DNA of 64,000 nucleotides, taken from NCBI GenBank assembly GCA_963813315.1, contig CAWEYO010000021.1, positions 1 to 64,000 of the forward strand. Reading direction: 5' to 3'. Both the position numbers and the translations under genes were made by a program. Every line of letters starts with the position of its first letter. Position 1 is the first letter of the stretch. Shown here one piece after another: positions 54,291 to 62,302 of this stretch. Under the pieces are notes generated by a model that worked only from the letters and a program-made list of their open reading frames with translations, ran no database searches and was not told the origin of the DNA. The DNA is from CAWEYO01 sp963813315 (GTDB lineage: Bacteria; Pseudomonadota; Alphaproteobacteria; Rhizobiales; Rhizobiaceae).

Positions 54291-54635
54291 ATGCGCGTCA
54301 CCACCGACTTTTGGGTATCGGCCCTCGTTCGCCGCATCTTCGCCGACGGAGGATTCGCGGCGATAATAAAACGCGGCGCGACCGAAGCCGGAGCGGTTTT
54401 CATCGTTTCGAGAAACCGCCTCGGAGAGATCAGTCTTTTCGGCCCCGCTCCCCAGACGGCTTATGAATCGGGACGCCCTGACGATCGCCGGTTCTCGGAA
54501 TTGATGGCGACGACCGATCCGGCGGCCGTGGACGAGAGATTGGAGAAGGAAAAGAGGTTTGATCCCGACATCTGGGTCGTCGAACTGGAATCGGGAATGG
54601 CGGCCGTGAACGATCTGGTTGTGCTGGTGCAGTAG
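54291..54635 (+). CDS. DUF1491 family protein
   Basis: A 114-residue protein with the DUF1491 core: RVTTDFWVSALVRRIFADGG, AGAVFIVSRN, LFGPAPQTAYE, then RFDPDIWVVELE. Family restricted to alphaproteobacteria; function unknown. Its stop TAG overlaps the first bases of the MITE-like element at 54634, so the element may define the C-terminus. Confidence 0.85.
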   Translation: MRVTTDFWVSALVRRIFADGGFAAIIKRGATEAGAVFIVSRNRLGEISLFGPAPQTAYESGRPDDRRFSELMATTDPAAVDERLEKEKRFDPDIWVVELESGMAAVNDLVVLVQ

Positions 54636-54772
54636 GGTGTGTTGGTATTCAGGTGATGCCGGCCTGCAAATGGCAGTCTTCTGCGATTCTCATGTACCCA
54701 AACGTACGTTGCGTGCCGGTTCTCTAGAACCGCCATTTTCGCCTCGGCCTGACCTGAATCCCGACACACGCT
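54634..54772. repeat. MITE-like element, copy 2 (inverted)
   Basis: A 139-bp inverted copy of the element at 31417-31560, sharing GGTTCTCTAGAACCGCCATT-type interior, the GCCTCGGCCTGACCTGAATC end and the AGGGTGTGTTGGTATTCAGG end. Terminal repeats are slightly more diverged (last bases ACACACGCT). Between convergent DUF1491 and DUF2336 genes. Confidence 0.85.
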
Positions 54773-54777
54773 AAATC

Positions 54778-55746
54778 TCATCTTGCCACGGCGGAAATTT
54801 TGCCGCGCAGTTCGGATTGCGCGGCTTCAAGGACGCGCACGCGCTCGAGCGCCGCATCGGGCCGGCATGAAAGATAGCTGTCAACGAAAGCCCTGATTGC
54901 TTCGGCGCCCGTGAAAGCGCCGGGAAACAAGGCGGCCGTAAGCAGGAATGCGCGCTCTTCGACGAGGTCGATGGCGCGCAGGGCGGCGGCAAGCCCTGTG
55001 TAGCTCCCGCCTTCGGTAAGCGATTTCGCAAGCGCCAAGCCGATACCCAGCCTACCGGCGAGCGCCGTCTGGAAGGCGGTCCGATCGCCAGTGAGGGCGG
55101 CCTCGCGAAGCCTTGCAAAGTCTGCGTCGGGAAGAACCAGCTTGGAATCGCCATCCCGCATTGTGTCTTGTCGGGCAGGGCGCATCAGCGAGCGCAATCG
55201 ACTTCGAACCCTGTCAGCATTCGACAGGGCCTCCGCGTTGGTCTGCGACAAAAGGGTCTCGTCGTTCGAAGCCGAGACGAAAGCCGGACCGGAACCGTCC
55301 AAATGAGCCGCTCCATCGGGATTGGACACGGCGGAGCTCATCAAGGCTTTTACCAGATGTTCGATCGTCCTGTTCAGTCCGGGCCGGCGCGCAATCGCGC
55401 GCGCGTGCGGCAGGCCACGGCTGCCGATCAATGCAATAAGATCGATATCGGTAAGGGCATTGGAACGTATGAGTAGCGGGGCCGCAATATCGACGGTCTC
55501 GCCGCTCAGTCGGCGCACAAGCGCTGTGGGCGCGTGCTGACATTCGGACAGGGCGGCGGCGGCGAAGCGCCGGGACTCAATGGAAACTGAATCGAACAGT
55601 GGAAGCGCAAGATCTTCCAGTTGATCGATTTCCCGGCGGGATGGCCGGGTGAGCGAGCAGAATGCGGAAATGGCGGCGCGAAACAGCCGGTCTGCCTTGC
55701 CGGGCTCACCTTTGACAGTAATGTGCCTTAAATCGAGTGATGACAC
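54778..55746 (-). CDS. DUF2336 protein
   Basis: A 322-residue all-helical protein (LEDLALPLFDSVSIESRRFA, DIAAPLLIRSNALTDIDLIA, then HARAIARRPGLN) matching the DUF2336 repeats-like fold. No catalytic motif. Function unknown; some members are linked to cell-cycle or flagellar gene neighbourhoods but nothing here supports that. GTG 55746 and ATG 55797 are both possible starts and neither has a clear ribosome site. Confidence 0.75.
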   Translation of the reverse strand: MSSLDLRHITVKGEPGKADRLFRAAISAFCSLTRPSRREIDQLEDLALPLFDSVSIESRRFAAAALSECQHAPTALVRRLSGETVDIAAPLLIRSNALTDIDLIALIGSRGLPHARAIARRPGLNRTIEHLVKALMSSAVSNPDGAAHLDGSGPAFVSASNDETLLSQTNAEALSNADRVRSRLRSLMRPARQDTMRDGDSKLVLPDADFARLREAALTGDRTAFQTALAGRLGIGLALAKSLTEGGSYTGLAAALRAIDLVEERAFLLTAALFPGAFTGAEAIRAFVDSYLSCRPDAALERVRVLEAAQSELRGKISAVAR

Positions 55747-55934
55747 GTGAAAAACGCCTGACGCAACACAACAATGGCATGCCGGGGCTACGACCATCGG
55801 TCAGCCTGCAAAATCGCCGGCACCTGAATAAATTTAGCTGCGATCGATTAGCGAAGTGTTAACCGTCTGGTGCGCGTAATCTTCTTGGAGGCGTTGCGTA
55901 CTGCTCCAGTCATGCTGAGGGGGAGCGCGAAGTC

Positions 55935-56129
55935 ATGGGCAGCATAGTGTCTTTTGTGCCGCGAAAGGCGGCAAGGGAACGTCGCGGTGTACGTTCCAAT
56001 GATGAGGGGGCGTCGGTCATCATCTTTCCGGGCGTTCGCTACGAAAGGCCGATCGAAATCCGGCCGGGCAACACGTCGTCGGTGGGCAAGAAGGCCGAAC
56101 AGCAGAATACCGGCCCGTCGCGTCATTGA
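55935..56129 (+). CDS. Small conserved protein with IIFPGVRYER core
   Basis: A 64-residue basic protein (MGSIVSFVPRKAARERRG, then GASVIIFPGVRYERPIE). I have the impression of a short conserved rhizobial hypothetical protein but cannot name it. The composition differs from shadow frames and it stands alone between two minus-strand genes. Confidence 0.6.
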   Translation: MGSIVSFVPRKAARERRGVRSNDEGASVIIFPGVRYERPIEIRPGNTSSVGKKAEQQNTGPSRH

Positions 56130-56193
56130 ACCGCCCACAGTGGACGCACCGATGGAATCGGTGCTTGCTGCTCTTCGTTTTATCGAGTAGCGC

Positions 56194-56766
56194 CTATTGA
56201 AGCTGGCACGAAACGCTGTCCAACCAGGCCGTGATAGCCGGTTTCCAGCTGTCATCTGCGACAAAGCTACGGATCACTACGATGCCCTCGTCAATATCGG
56301 CCTCGACGAACACGGACGATTGAAAACTCGGGGGGAGGCTCTTTCGGACCTCGGTCATCTGCGAGGGCGTGGCAATGACGAAGTCGAGCGCTCCTTCGGT
56401 CGCTGTCCGATCATTGAAACTGTAGATGTTTTGACCGCTGCGGTCGTATACGGAAGCCGACCAGAAGGGCACTGTTCCTGTAGCGGTCAAATGGGTGACG
56501 CCGGCGGCAAGGTCGAAACGGCAGGCTACGGCGTCTAGGAATGGATCGGACGACTGGAGCACGACAGGCTGGGCGGGTGGGCCGGCGACGTGGTGGACCG
56601 TGTAGCTCTCGGACCGTTCCGCCAGTTTCGACCACGCGTCGCGTTCCGACAGGGACGGCAGCATCAACAAAATGGCGATATGGACGATGCCGGCGCAGAC
56701 CATGCCGACTATCAGAGCGTAGGCAAGCCTGCCCCAGACCGAGTGCGAGAAATGCGGGCTAACCAT
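56194..56766 (-). CDS. DUF1254-type membrane-anchored protein
   Basis: A 190-residue protein with one N-terminal helix (LAYALIVGMVCAGIVHIAIL) and a periplasmic domain: DPFLDAVACRFDLAAGVTHL, PFWSASVYDRSGQNIYSFND, QSSVFVEADIDEGIVVIRSF. It pairs with the upstream DUF1214 gene, a combination common in rhizobia (COG5436/COG5402). Function unknown. ATG 56766 overlaps the end of the partner gene. Confidence 0.8.
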   Translation of the reverse strand: MVSPHFSHSVWGRLAYALIVGMVCAGIVHIAILLMLPSLSERDAWSKLAERSESYTVHHVAGPPAQPVVLQSSDPFLDAVACRFDLAAGVTHLTATGTVPFWSASVYDRSGQNIYSFNDRTATEGALDFVIATPSQMTEVRKSLPPSFQSSVFVEADIDEGIVVIRSFVADDSWKPAITAWLDSVSCQLQ

Positions 56767-57343
56767 CGCACATCGTCTTCCTGATCTCCGGCAAGGCGAT
56801 CTCGGCAATCCCGGAACTGCTCGTCGCGGGCGTGTCATAGAGTGTCAGCACGAGGCTCATGGGCCCGCTCCCGGACAGGGGAATCCAGTTACCCGGCGAG
56901 GCGAGACGGCCGACCGCTATCGAAATGGAATTGTCCGGTTCACGTAGCGCCGAAATGGACTGCAAAGCGGGAAGTCGAAGATGGCCGGTGTCGATCACGG
57001 CGCGAGACTCGTCCGCGGCGTAGATGGTCCAAAATCGCGCGGGAGGGAAGGTTCCGCGGATCTCATAGGCGCAATTGCGGCTAAGCGCGGCGCCGCCGGA
57101 ATCCCGGCGGGCCACGAAGGTCAGCCCCTCCGCCAGTCCCAGCGACAGGACACCCTCGCGTGCGATTCGAGCCTTGGAGTAAGGGTCTGCCTGCGGCGTG
57201 CCAAGATCTGGAAAAGCCGTCCATGGCCCGACGGTGACAGCGCCGATGCCTTCCCGGGATTCTAGCGCGTACCATACGCTTGCCGCGCCGCCGCCTATTG
57301 CGGTCAAGAGAACAAGAGCTGTGAGGAGGATGGTTCGGAGCAT
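56759..57343 (-). CDS. DUF1214 exported protein
   Basis: A 194-residue protein with a signal or anchor helix (LLTALVLLTAIGGGAASVWY) and a DUF1214 domain: VGPWTAFPDLGTPQADPYSK, NCAYEIRGTFPPARFWTIY, SGPMSLVLTLYDTPA, ending LPEIRKTMC. Overlaps the DUF1254 gene by 8 bases, so both are one operon. GAGGA lies about ten bases before ATG 57343. Function unknown. Confidence 0.82.
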   Translation of the reverse strand: MLRTILLTALVLLTAIGGGAASVWYALESREGIGAVTVGPWTAFPDLGTPQADPYSKARIAREGVLSLGLAEGLTFVARRDSGGAALSRNCAYEIRGTFPPARFWTIYAADESRAVIDTGHLRLPALQSISALREPDNSISIAVGRLASPGNWIPLSGSGPMSLVLTLYDTPATSSSGIAEIALPEIRKTMCDG

Positions 57344-57434
57344 TCGACGCCGGCGACTGAAGAGACCGAACCCGCAATAGCCCGCCGTGGATGGACAAGG
57401 CAAGCAAAGGTATGGGCGCGGCAGCCGGATGTCG

Positions 57435-59585
57435 TTACAGGGCCGAAAGCGTTTCGACCTTCGGCGGCACCTGAATCGGAGGCGCGGTCCTGAAAGCCTC
57501 GGCCATCTGCTTTAGAAGCTTTGTGGTCGCTACCGAGAGTACTGCCGGAAGTTCGATTACGGGAGCAGGGTCTTCGTCCGGCTTCTCTTCGCTCGCGGCT
57601 TTTGCGATAATCTCCGGGTCGACAAACGGGTTCTCGATCCCCGGGATCGGCTTCAGTTCGACGTTCCGGTGCGCATAAGTCATCAAGCGCTGCCAGGTCA
57701 TGGCAGGCAAAGTGCCGCCCGTCATTTCGTTGGTAGGCGTGAAATCGTCATTTCCCATCCACACCGCAGCCGTATAGTTGCCGGTGAAACCGACATACCA
57801 GGCGTCACGATAGCCTTGCGTCGTACCGGTCTTGCCTGCAGAGCGGATCAGGGGAAGCGCGGCGCGCCGCCCGGTACCCCGTTCAGGAATCTGAACCAGG
57901 ATGGAGTTCATCGCCGAAAGGGCCTTTTCGGAAAGTACGCGCCGGGGCTTCGGCCCGTCGCGGTCGAAATCGTAGATCACGTCGCCGGAACGCGTCAGTA
58001 ACTGATTGATCGCGTGCCGGGTCCCGGCATAGCCGCCGTCAGCAAAGACGCTGTAGCCCGTAGCCTGGTCCATCACGGTCATTCCCGACGTGCCGAGAAC
58101 GGTGGTCTTGAAGACTTCGAGCGGCGATTCCACTCCCATCGCATGCGCGAGCTCGACGACCGGCTTGACCCCCAGATGGTCCTTGGCAAGCCGAACGGGC
58201 ACCGTGTTGATCGATCTCACCAGTGCTTCGGTCAGTGTCATGCGGCCATAATGGCCGCGCGTGTAGTTTTGTGGCGACCAGTTGCCCCAGGAGATCGGAC
58301 CGCCGGAAATGACGGAGTCCGGTGTGAAGTCGTGCTCCATCGCGGTCGCGTAGACATAGGGCTTGAAGGACGAGCCGGCCTGGCGGAGTGCGCGGGTGGC
58401 GCGATTGAACTGGCTGGCGCCATAGTCGCGCCCGCCCACAATCGCCCGGACCGCGCCGTTGTTTTCAAGAACGACAATCGCACCCTCGGTGGCATGATAG
58501 CTCTTGCCGTATTGACGCAGATGGAATTCGAGCGATTCCTCCGCGGCCTTCTGGATGTTCATGTCGATCGTCGTTCGGGCGACCATCGAGTGGGAGCCCG
58601 ATTTCGCCGCGATGCGCTTGGCCTCCTCGAATGCCCAGTCGAGGAAATAGTCCGGGCTCTGCAGATCGCCCCGATCGACGACCGACGCGGGGTGCAGGCG
58701 AGCCGACAGAACCTGGCCCTCGGTCATGAACCCGCCTTGAACCATGTTGGTCAAAACCTCGTTGGCGCGAGCGCGCGCGGCGGGAAGGTTGATATGCGGC
58801 GCATATTTCGCCGGCGCCTTGAACAAGCCGGCGATCATGGCCGCTTCGGGAAGCGTCAGGTCCTTGACGCCCTTTCCGAAATAGAAGTCGGCCGCGGCGG
58901 TGATGCCGAACGTACCGCCACCCATGTAGGCGCGGTCGAGATAGAGCTGCAGTATCTCCTTCTTGGGAACGTTCATCTCCAGCCAAACTGAAAGGAAAGC
59001 CTCCTTGACCTTTCGCTCCACAGTGCGCTCGTTGGTGAGGAACAGGTTCTTTGCGAGTTGCTGGGTGATCGTCGATCCGCCCTGGACAACCGAATTGGCG
59101 CGTACATTTTCCTGCATCGCTCGAATGAGGCCGAGAAAATCGATACCGAAATGTTCGAAGAAGCGCCGGTCTTCCGTCGCCAGCACCGCCTCGATCACAT
59201 GGTCCGGCATTTCATCGACAGGGACGGAATCGCGCTGGATGATGCCGCGTTGACCGATCTCGTTGCCGTAGCGGTCGAGGAAAGTGACGGCGAAATCTTC
59301 CTGCGCGCGCCAATCTCCCACGGTTTCCTCGAAGGCAGGCATGGCAAGCGCCAGCATGAGAACCGAGCCCGCCGCGCCCATTGTGAAACCTTCGCTCAGC
59401 AGCTCCACGACCCCCCGGCGCCAGCCGGTGGCGCGAAAACGCCGGAAGAAAATCGTCAGCGTTTCCCAGATTTCGCCCGCCTTGAAAGCCGCGCCGTAAA
59501 GCGTTGAATCGATCCAGGCGTCAATCGCCAGCAGCCTGGCGGCCCTCGGGCCCGAGGGGCTGCGAAATTGGAACGGATTTTTCAT
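57435..59585 (-). CDS. Penicillin-binding protein 1A (bifunctional)
   Basis: A 716-residue class A PBP. After a membrane helix (residues 70-88) comes the glycosyltransferase domain with the catalytic Glu in ATEDRRFFEHFGID and GGSTITQQLAKNLF; the transpeptidase domain has the Ser-x-x-Lys in AGSSFKPYVYA, SINTVPVRL and the KTG box in SAGKTGTTQGYRD. It polymerises and cross-links peptidoglycan. ATG 59585 begins the conserved part. It is divergent from the packaging cluster with about 290 bases between. Confidence 0.92.
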   Translation of the reverse strand: MKNPFQFRSPSGPRAARLLAIDAWIDSTLYGAAFKAGEIWETLTIFFRRFRATGWRRGVVELLSEGFTMGAAGSVLMLALAMPAFEETVGDWRAQEDFAVTFLDRYGNEIGQRGIIQRDSVPVDEMPDHVIEAVLATEDRRFFEHFGIDFLGLIRAMQENVRANSVVQGGSTITQQLAKNLFLTNERTVERKVKEAFLSVWLEMNVPKKEILQLYLDRAYMGGGTFGITAAADFYFGKGVKDLTLPEAAMIAGLFKAPAKYAPHINLPAARARANEVLTNMVQGGFMTEGQVLSARLHPASVVDRGDLQSPDYFLDWAFEEAKRIAAKSGSHSMVARTTIDMNIQKAAEESLEFHLRQYGKSYHATEGAIVVLENNGAVRAIVGGRDYGASQFNRATRALRQAGSSFKPYVYATAMEHDFTPDSVISGGPISWGNWSPQNYTRGHYGRMTLTEALVRSINTVPVRLAKDHLGVKPVVELAHAMGVESPLEVFKTTVLGTSGMTVMDQATGYSVFADGGYAGTRHAINQLLTRSGDVIYDFDRDGPKPRRVLSEKALSAMNSILVQIPERGTGRRAALPLIRSAGKTGTTQGYRDAWYVGFTGNYTAAVWMGNDDFTPTNEMTGGTLPAMTWQRLMTYAHRNVELKPIPGIENPFVDPEIIAKAASEEKPDEDPAPVIELPAVLSVATTKLLKQMAEAFRTAPPIQVPPKVETLSAL

Positions 59586-59751
59586 TTGCTTCCGCCGGCG
59601 GTCCTTTGGATCTGCTTCCGAAGTGCCATGCAATTTCAGGCCGAAACGAAATGTGATCGCTGCCAGTTTCCTTCATTATAGGCAGCGCAACAAGCAAAAA
59701 CAGACCGATCACGCTGGCGTGAAAAAATTTGGCAAGCGTAGGAATTTATTC

Positions 59752-59780
59752 TTGACACCGTAACGGTCATCTGGTAGGTT
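59752..59780 (+). promoter_or_regulatory. Possible promoter of the packaging cluster
   Basis: TTGACA (59752-59757), a 17-base spacer and TAGGTT (59775-59780). The spacer begins with the palindrome ACCGTAACGGT (59757-59767), a candidate operator. It lies about 100 bases before the small terminase gene. Confidence 0.45.
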
Positions 59781-59878
59781 CTGGATATCGTCGGAAAGGT
59801 GTCGATAGCGGCCAGCGGTGGCCAGCATTCGAAGAGCCCTTGGCGAAACCCCCACAAGAAATGCAAAGAGAGGTTGCC

Positions 59879-60355
59879 GTGGCAGACAAAGCCAGGTTGG
59901 GCTGGGCAGCGCTGCGTGAGCTTCACGAAGGCGCGGCGCCAACTCTGGAACGATTGGCTGCGGCCAGCGGGCGCACCGTTGCCGCCGTCCGCAGCCGGGC
60001 AAAGCGTGAGGCTTGGGGGGAATTGTTTCCGGCGATCGCCGACGAGGACCGTAAGACCCGGCTGGGTCGGCTGACCGATTGGATCATCGAGACGCTGGAA
60101 TCGGTCAAGAAGGGCGCGGTGGAAGAGGGTGCATCGATCGATAAGGCGAAAGTGGAGGCGATTTCCGCATTGATGCGGACAGTCGAAAAACTTGGCGAAA
60201 TCACGCGCTATACAGACAGCGCGAAAGAGAACCAGATAAAAAGCGATGCAAGAACCGCAGGAGTCCTCAGAAGAATCGACCAGCGTATCGTGGAACTCGC
60301 CACCGAATACGCAAAACAATTGGGCGCAGGAAAACCTGGCGATAGAGGAAGCTAG
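59879..60355 (+). CDS. Small terminase-like protein (GTA g1 position)
   Basis: A 158-residue protein. The N-terminus resembles a HTH (TLERLAAASGRTVAAVRSRA then KREAW) and the middle is helical (AISALMRTVEKLGEITRY), as in DNA-recognising small terminases; homology is not strong and the call rests partly on position before the large terminase. GTG 59879 has AGAGAGG six bases upstream; ATG 59861 and TTG 59840 are alternatives. Overlaps the large terminase frame by 110 bases. Confidence 0.7.
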   Translation: MADKARLGWAALRELHEGAAPTLERLAAASGRTVAAVRSRAKREAWGELFPAIADEDRKTRLGRLTDWIIETLESVKKGAVEEGASIDKAKVEAISALMRTVEKLGEITRYTDSAKENQIKSDARTAGVLRRIDQRIVELATEYAKQLGAGKPGDRGS

Positions 60356-61589
60356 GCTCGTTGCCGACGAATGGTTCCAGTTGGCGCGCATCGCGCAGTA
60401 TCCGCTCGGCGGGACGCGCGACACCTGGCTGGTCGTTGGCGGACGTGGCGCGGGTAAGACGAGGCTGGGCGCCGAATGGGTGAATTCGCTGGTGCGGGGC
60501 TATCCTCCATTCGCTGACCGTCCTCACGGATTGATTGCGCTTGTCGGCGAAACGCTCGGTGATGTGCGGGAGGTGATGATCGAGGGGCCCTCGGGCATCG
60601 TGGCGATCTCGCGCGGCGACCGGCCCCGCTTTGAACCAAGCCGCCGCCGTCTTGTCTGGGACAGCGGCGCGGTCGCCCAGATATTCTCCTCGGAGGATCC
60701 CGAAAGCCTGCGCGGCCCTCAATTCGAGGCGGCCTGGTGCGACGAACTGGCGAAATGGAAAAATGCGGAAGCCTGTTTCGACATGCTGCAATTCGGGCTG
60801 CGTCTTGGTGCCCGCCCACGCCAGCTCATTACGACGACGCCGAGGCCGACAAGGCTGTTGAAGCGACTGTACGCAAATCCGGAGCTTACACTTACGCATA
60901 TGCGCACGGACGAGAATGCCGCCAACCTCGCTTCGGGCTTCATGAAGGCAATCCGCGCCCGCTATGCCGGTTCCCGGCTCGGACGTCAGGAACTCGACGG
61001 GGAACTGATCGAGGACCGAGACGATGCATTGTGGTCGCGCGGCGTCATTGAGAGCGTGCAAGCGGCGCTCCCGGCGGAGCTCAGGCGCATCGTCGTGGCG
61101 GTCGATCCGCCTGCGACTTCGCTGAAAACGTCCGACGCTTGCGGGATCGTGGCCGCCGGGCTTGATCAGGAAGGCAGGGCGATCGTGCTTGCCGATGCCA
61201 CGGTCCGCGCAGCCAGGCCGCAGGAATGGGCGAATGTCGCAGTGGGTCTTTTCCATCAGCTCGAAGCGGATTGCCTGGTGGTCGAAACCAATCAAGGAGG
61301 CGACATGGTCGGCGCCGTGATCGCCACGATCGATCCGCATGTTCCGGTGAAGCCGGTCAGGGCACGCCGGGGAAAGTGGCTCCGCGCCGAGCCGGTTGCG
61401 GCACTCTATCATCAGGGAAAAGTGCGGCACGCCGCGCGCTTTCCCGCACTCGAGGACGAAATGTGCGATTTCGCTCCGAACGGCCTCTCAAATGGACGCT
61501 CGCCTGACCGGGTCGATGCTCTGGTCTGGGCGATCAGCGAATTGATGCCGCGCAGTTCGTCGTTGCCAAGGATCAGGGATTTTCAATAG
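60246..61589 (+). CDS. Large terminase (packaging ATPase/nuclease, GTA g2 type)
   Basis: A 447-residue packaging motor protein. Walker A VVGGRGAGKTRLG near residue 62, Walker B region AAWCDELAKW near 160, motif III-like LITTTPRP, and the RNase-H-like nuclease with Asp in VVAVDPPAT, DCLVVETNQGGD and SPDRVDALVWA. Length and sequence fit the gene transfer agent type found in alphaproteobacteria. It overlaps the small terminase gene and is followed not by the portal gene but by the antisense HigBA cassette. Confidence 0.9.
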   Translation: MQEPQESSEESTSVSWNSPPNTQNNWAQENLAIEEARLVADEWFQLARIAQYPLGGTRDTWLVVGGRGAGKTRLGAEWVNSLVRGYPPFADRPHGLIALVGETLGDVREVMIEGPSGIVAISRGDRPRFEPSRRRLVWDSGAVAQIFSSEDPESLRGPQFEAAWCDELAKWKNAEACFDMLQFGLRLGARPRQLITTTPRPTRLLKRLYANPELTLTHMRTDENAANLASGFMKAIRARYAGSRLGRQELDGELIEDRDDALWSRGVIESVQAALPAELRRIVVAVDPPATSLKTSDACGIVAAGLDQEGRAIVLADATVRAARPQEWANVAVGLFHQLEADCLVVETNQGGDMVGAVIATIDPHVPVKPVRARRGKWLRAEPVAALYHQGKVRHAARFPALEDEMCDFAPNGLSNGRSPDRVDALVWAISELMPRSSSLPRIRDFQ

Positions 61590-61629
61590 GATTTTCGGAT
61601 GGACTCGACTTCGTTTCAAAAGGACGCTT

Positions 61630-61920
61630 TCAGGTGGCCTGGGGATCCTGGAAGGACCTTATTTCCGGCCGATGGGACGTGCGTACCCGGGCCAATTCGT
61701 GGTTGACCTGCATATTGAGCCAGAACTTGGCTTGGCTCACGCCCGCCGCCTCCAACCGAAGCGCCAATTCAGGACTGATACCTGCCCGCCCGTTGAGGAC
61801 ACGCGAGAGGGCGGGCCTCGACATGTTGAGCCGCGCCGCTGCTTCCCCGACGCTGAGACCCAGTGGTTCGAGCACGGTTTCCTTCAGTACTTTTCCCGGA
61901 TGCGCAGGATACTTCATCAT
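61630..61920 (-). CDS. higA: HigA-type antitoxin (XRE HTH)
   Basis: A 96-residue antitoxin: HPGKVLKETVLEPLGLSVGE, then AARLNMSRPALSRVLNGRAG (HTH) and SPELALRLEAAGVSQAKFWL. The ATG at 61920 lies seven bases after AGGAG; further ATGs at 61917 and 61926 are in frame. It follows higB closely, toxin first as usual in HigBA. It is antisense to the packaging genes on both sides. Confidence 0.9.
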   Translation of the reverse strand: MMKYPAHPGKVLKETVLEPLGLSVGEAAARLNMSRPALSRVLNGRAGISPELALRLEAAGVSQAKFWLNMQVNHELARVRTSHRPEIRSFQDPQAT

Positions 61921-61930
61921 CGCCATGCTC

Positions 61931-62209
61931 CTAATGATAGTCCAGGTAGTCAACCAGTTCTACGTCCGGTCCAATGAAGCGAAAAGTCACTCGCCAATTG
62001 CCGTTAACCCAAACCGACCAGTGTCCCTTCAGCTTCCCCTTTAGCGGATGCAGCCTAAACGCCGGCAGTCTTAGATGTTCCGGTGTTTCCGCTGCATCCA
62101 ATGCGGTGAGGATCAAAGTCAACTTTGCGGCGTGCGCGGCTTGAATCCCCCGGGCCGACCCGCTGCGGTAGAGGCTTTCGATGCCCTTGTGCCTGAAGCT
62201 GATTATCAT
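61931..62209 (-). CDS. higB: HigB/RelE-type toxin
   Basis: A 92-residue RelE-superfamily mRNA interferase: MIISFRHKGIESLYRSGSAR, HLRLPAFRLHPLKGKLKGHW, SVWVNGNWRVTFRF, VELVDYLDYH. Basic and aromatic residues of the HigB active surface are present. First gene of the toxin-antitoxin operon between the terminase and portal genes, opposite to them. Confidence 0.9.
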   Translation of the reverse strand: MIISFRHKGIESLYRSGSARGIQAAHAAKLTLILTALDAAETPEHLRLPAFRLHPLKGKLKGHWSVWVNGNWRVTFRFIGPDVELVDYLDYH

Positions 62210-62219
62210 GCCTCGTCTA

Positions 62220-62245
62220 TGTAATTCGTAACGGCACAGATTACA
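62220..62245. promoter_or_regulatory. Probable HigA operator
   Basis: TGTAAT (62220-62225) and ATTACA (62240-62245) separated by 14 bases, 10 bases upstream of higB. HigA proteins bind such palindromes to repress their operon. Confidence 0.6.
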
Positions 62246-62302
62246 ATAACTAACCGTCGCGGACGGAAGAAGCGACGGTTCGCGCTCTCAAAGGACAATG
62301 AT

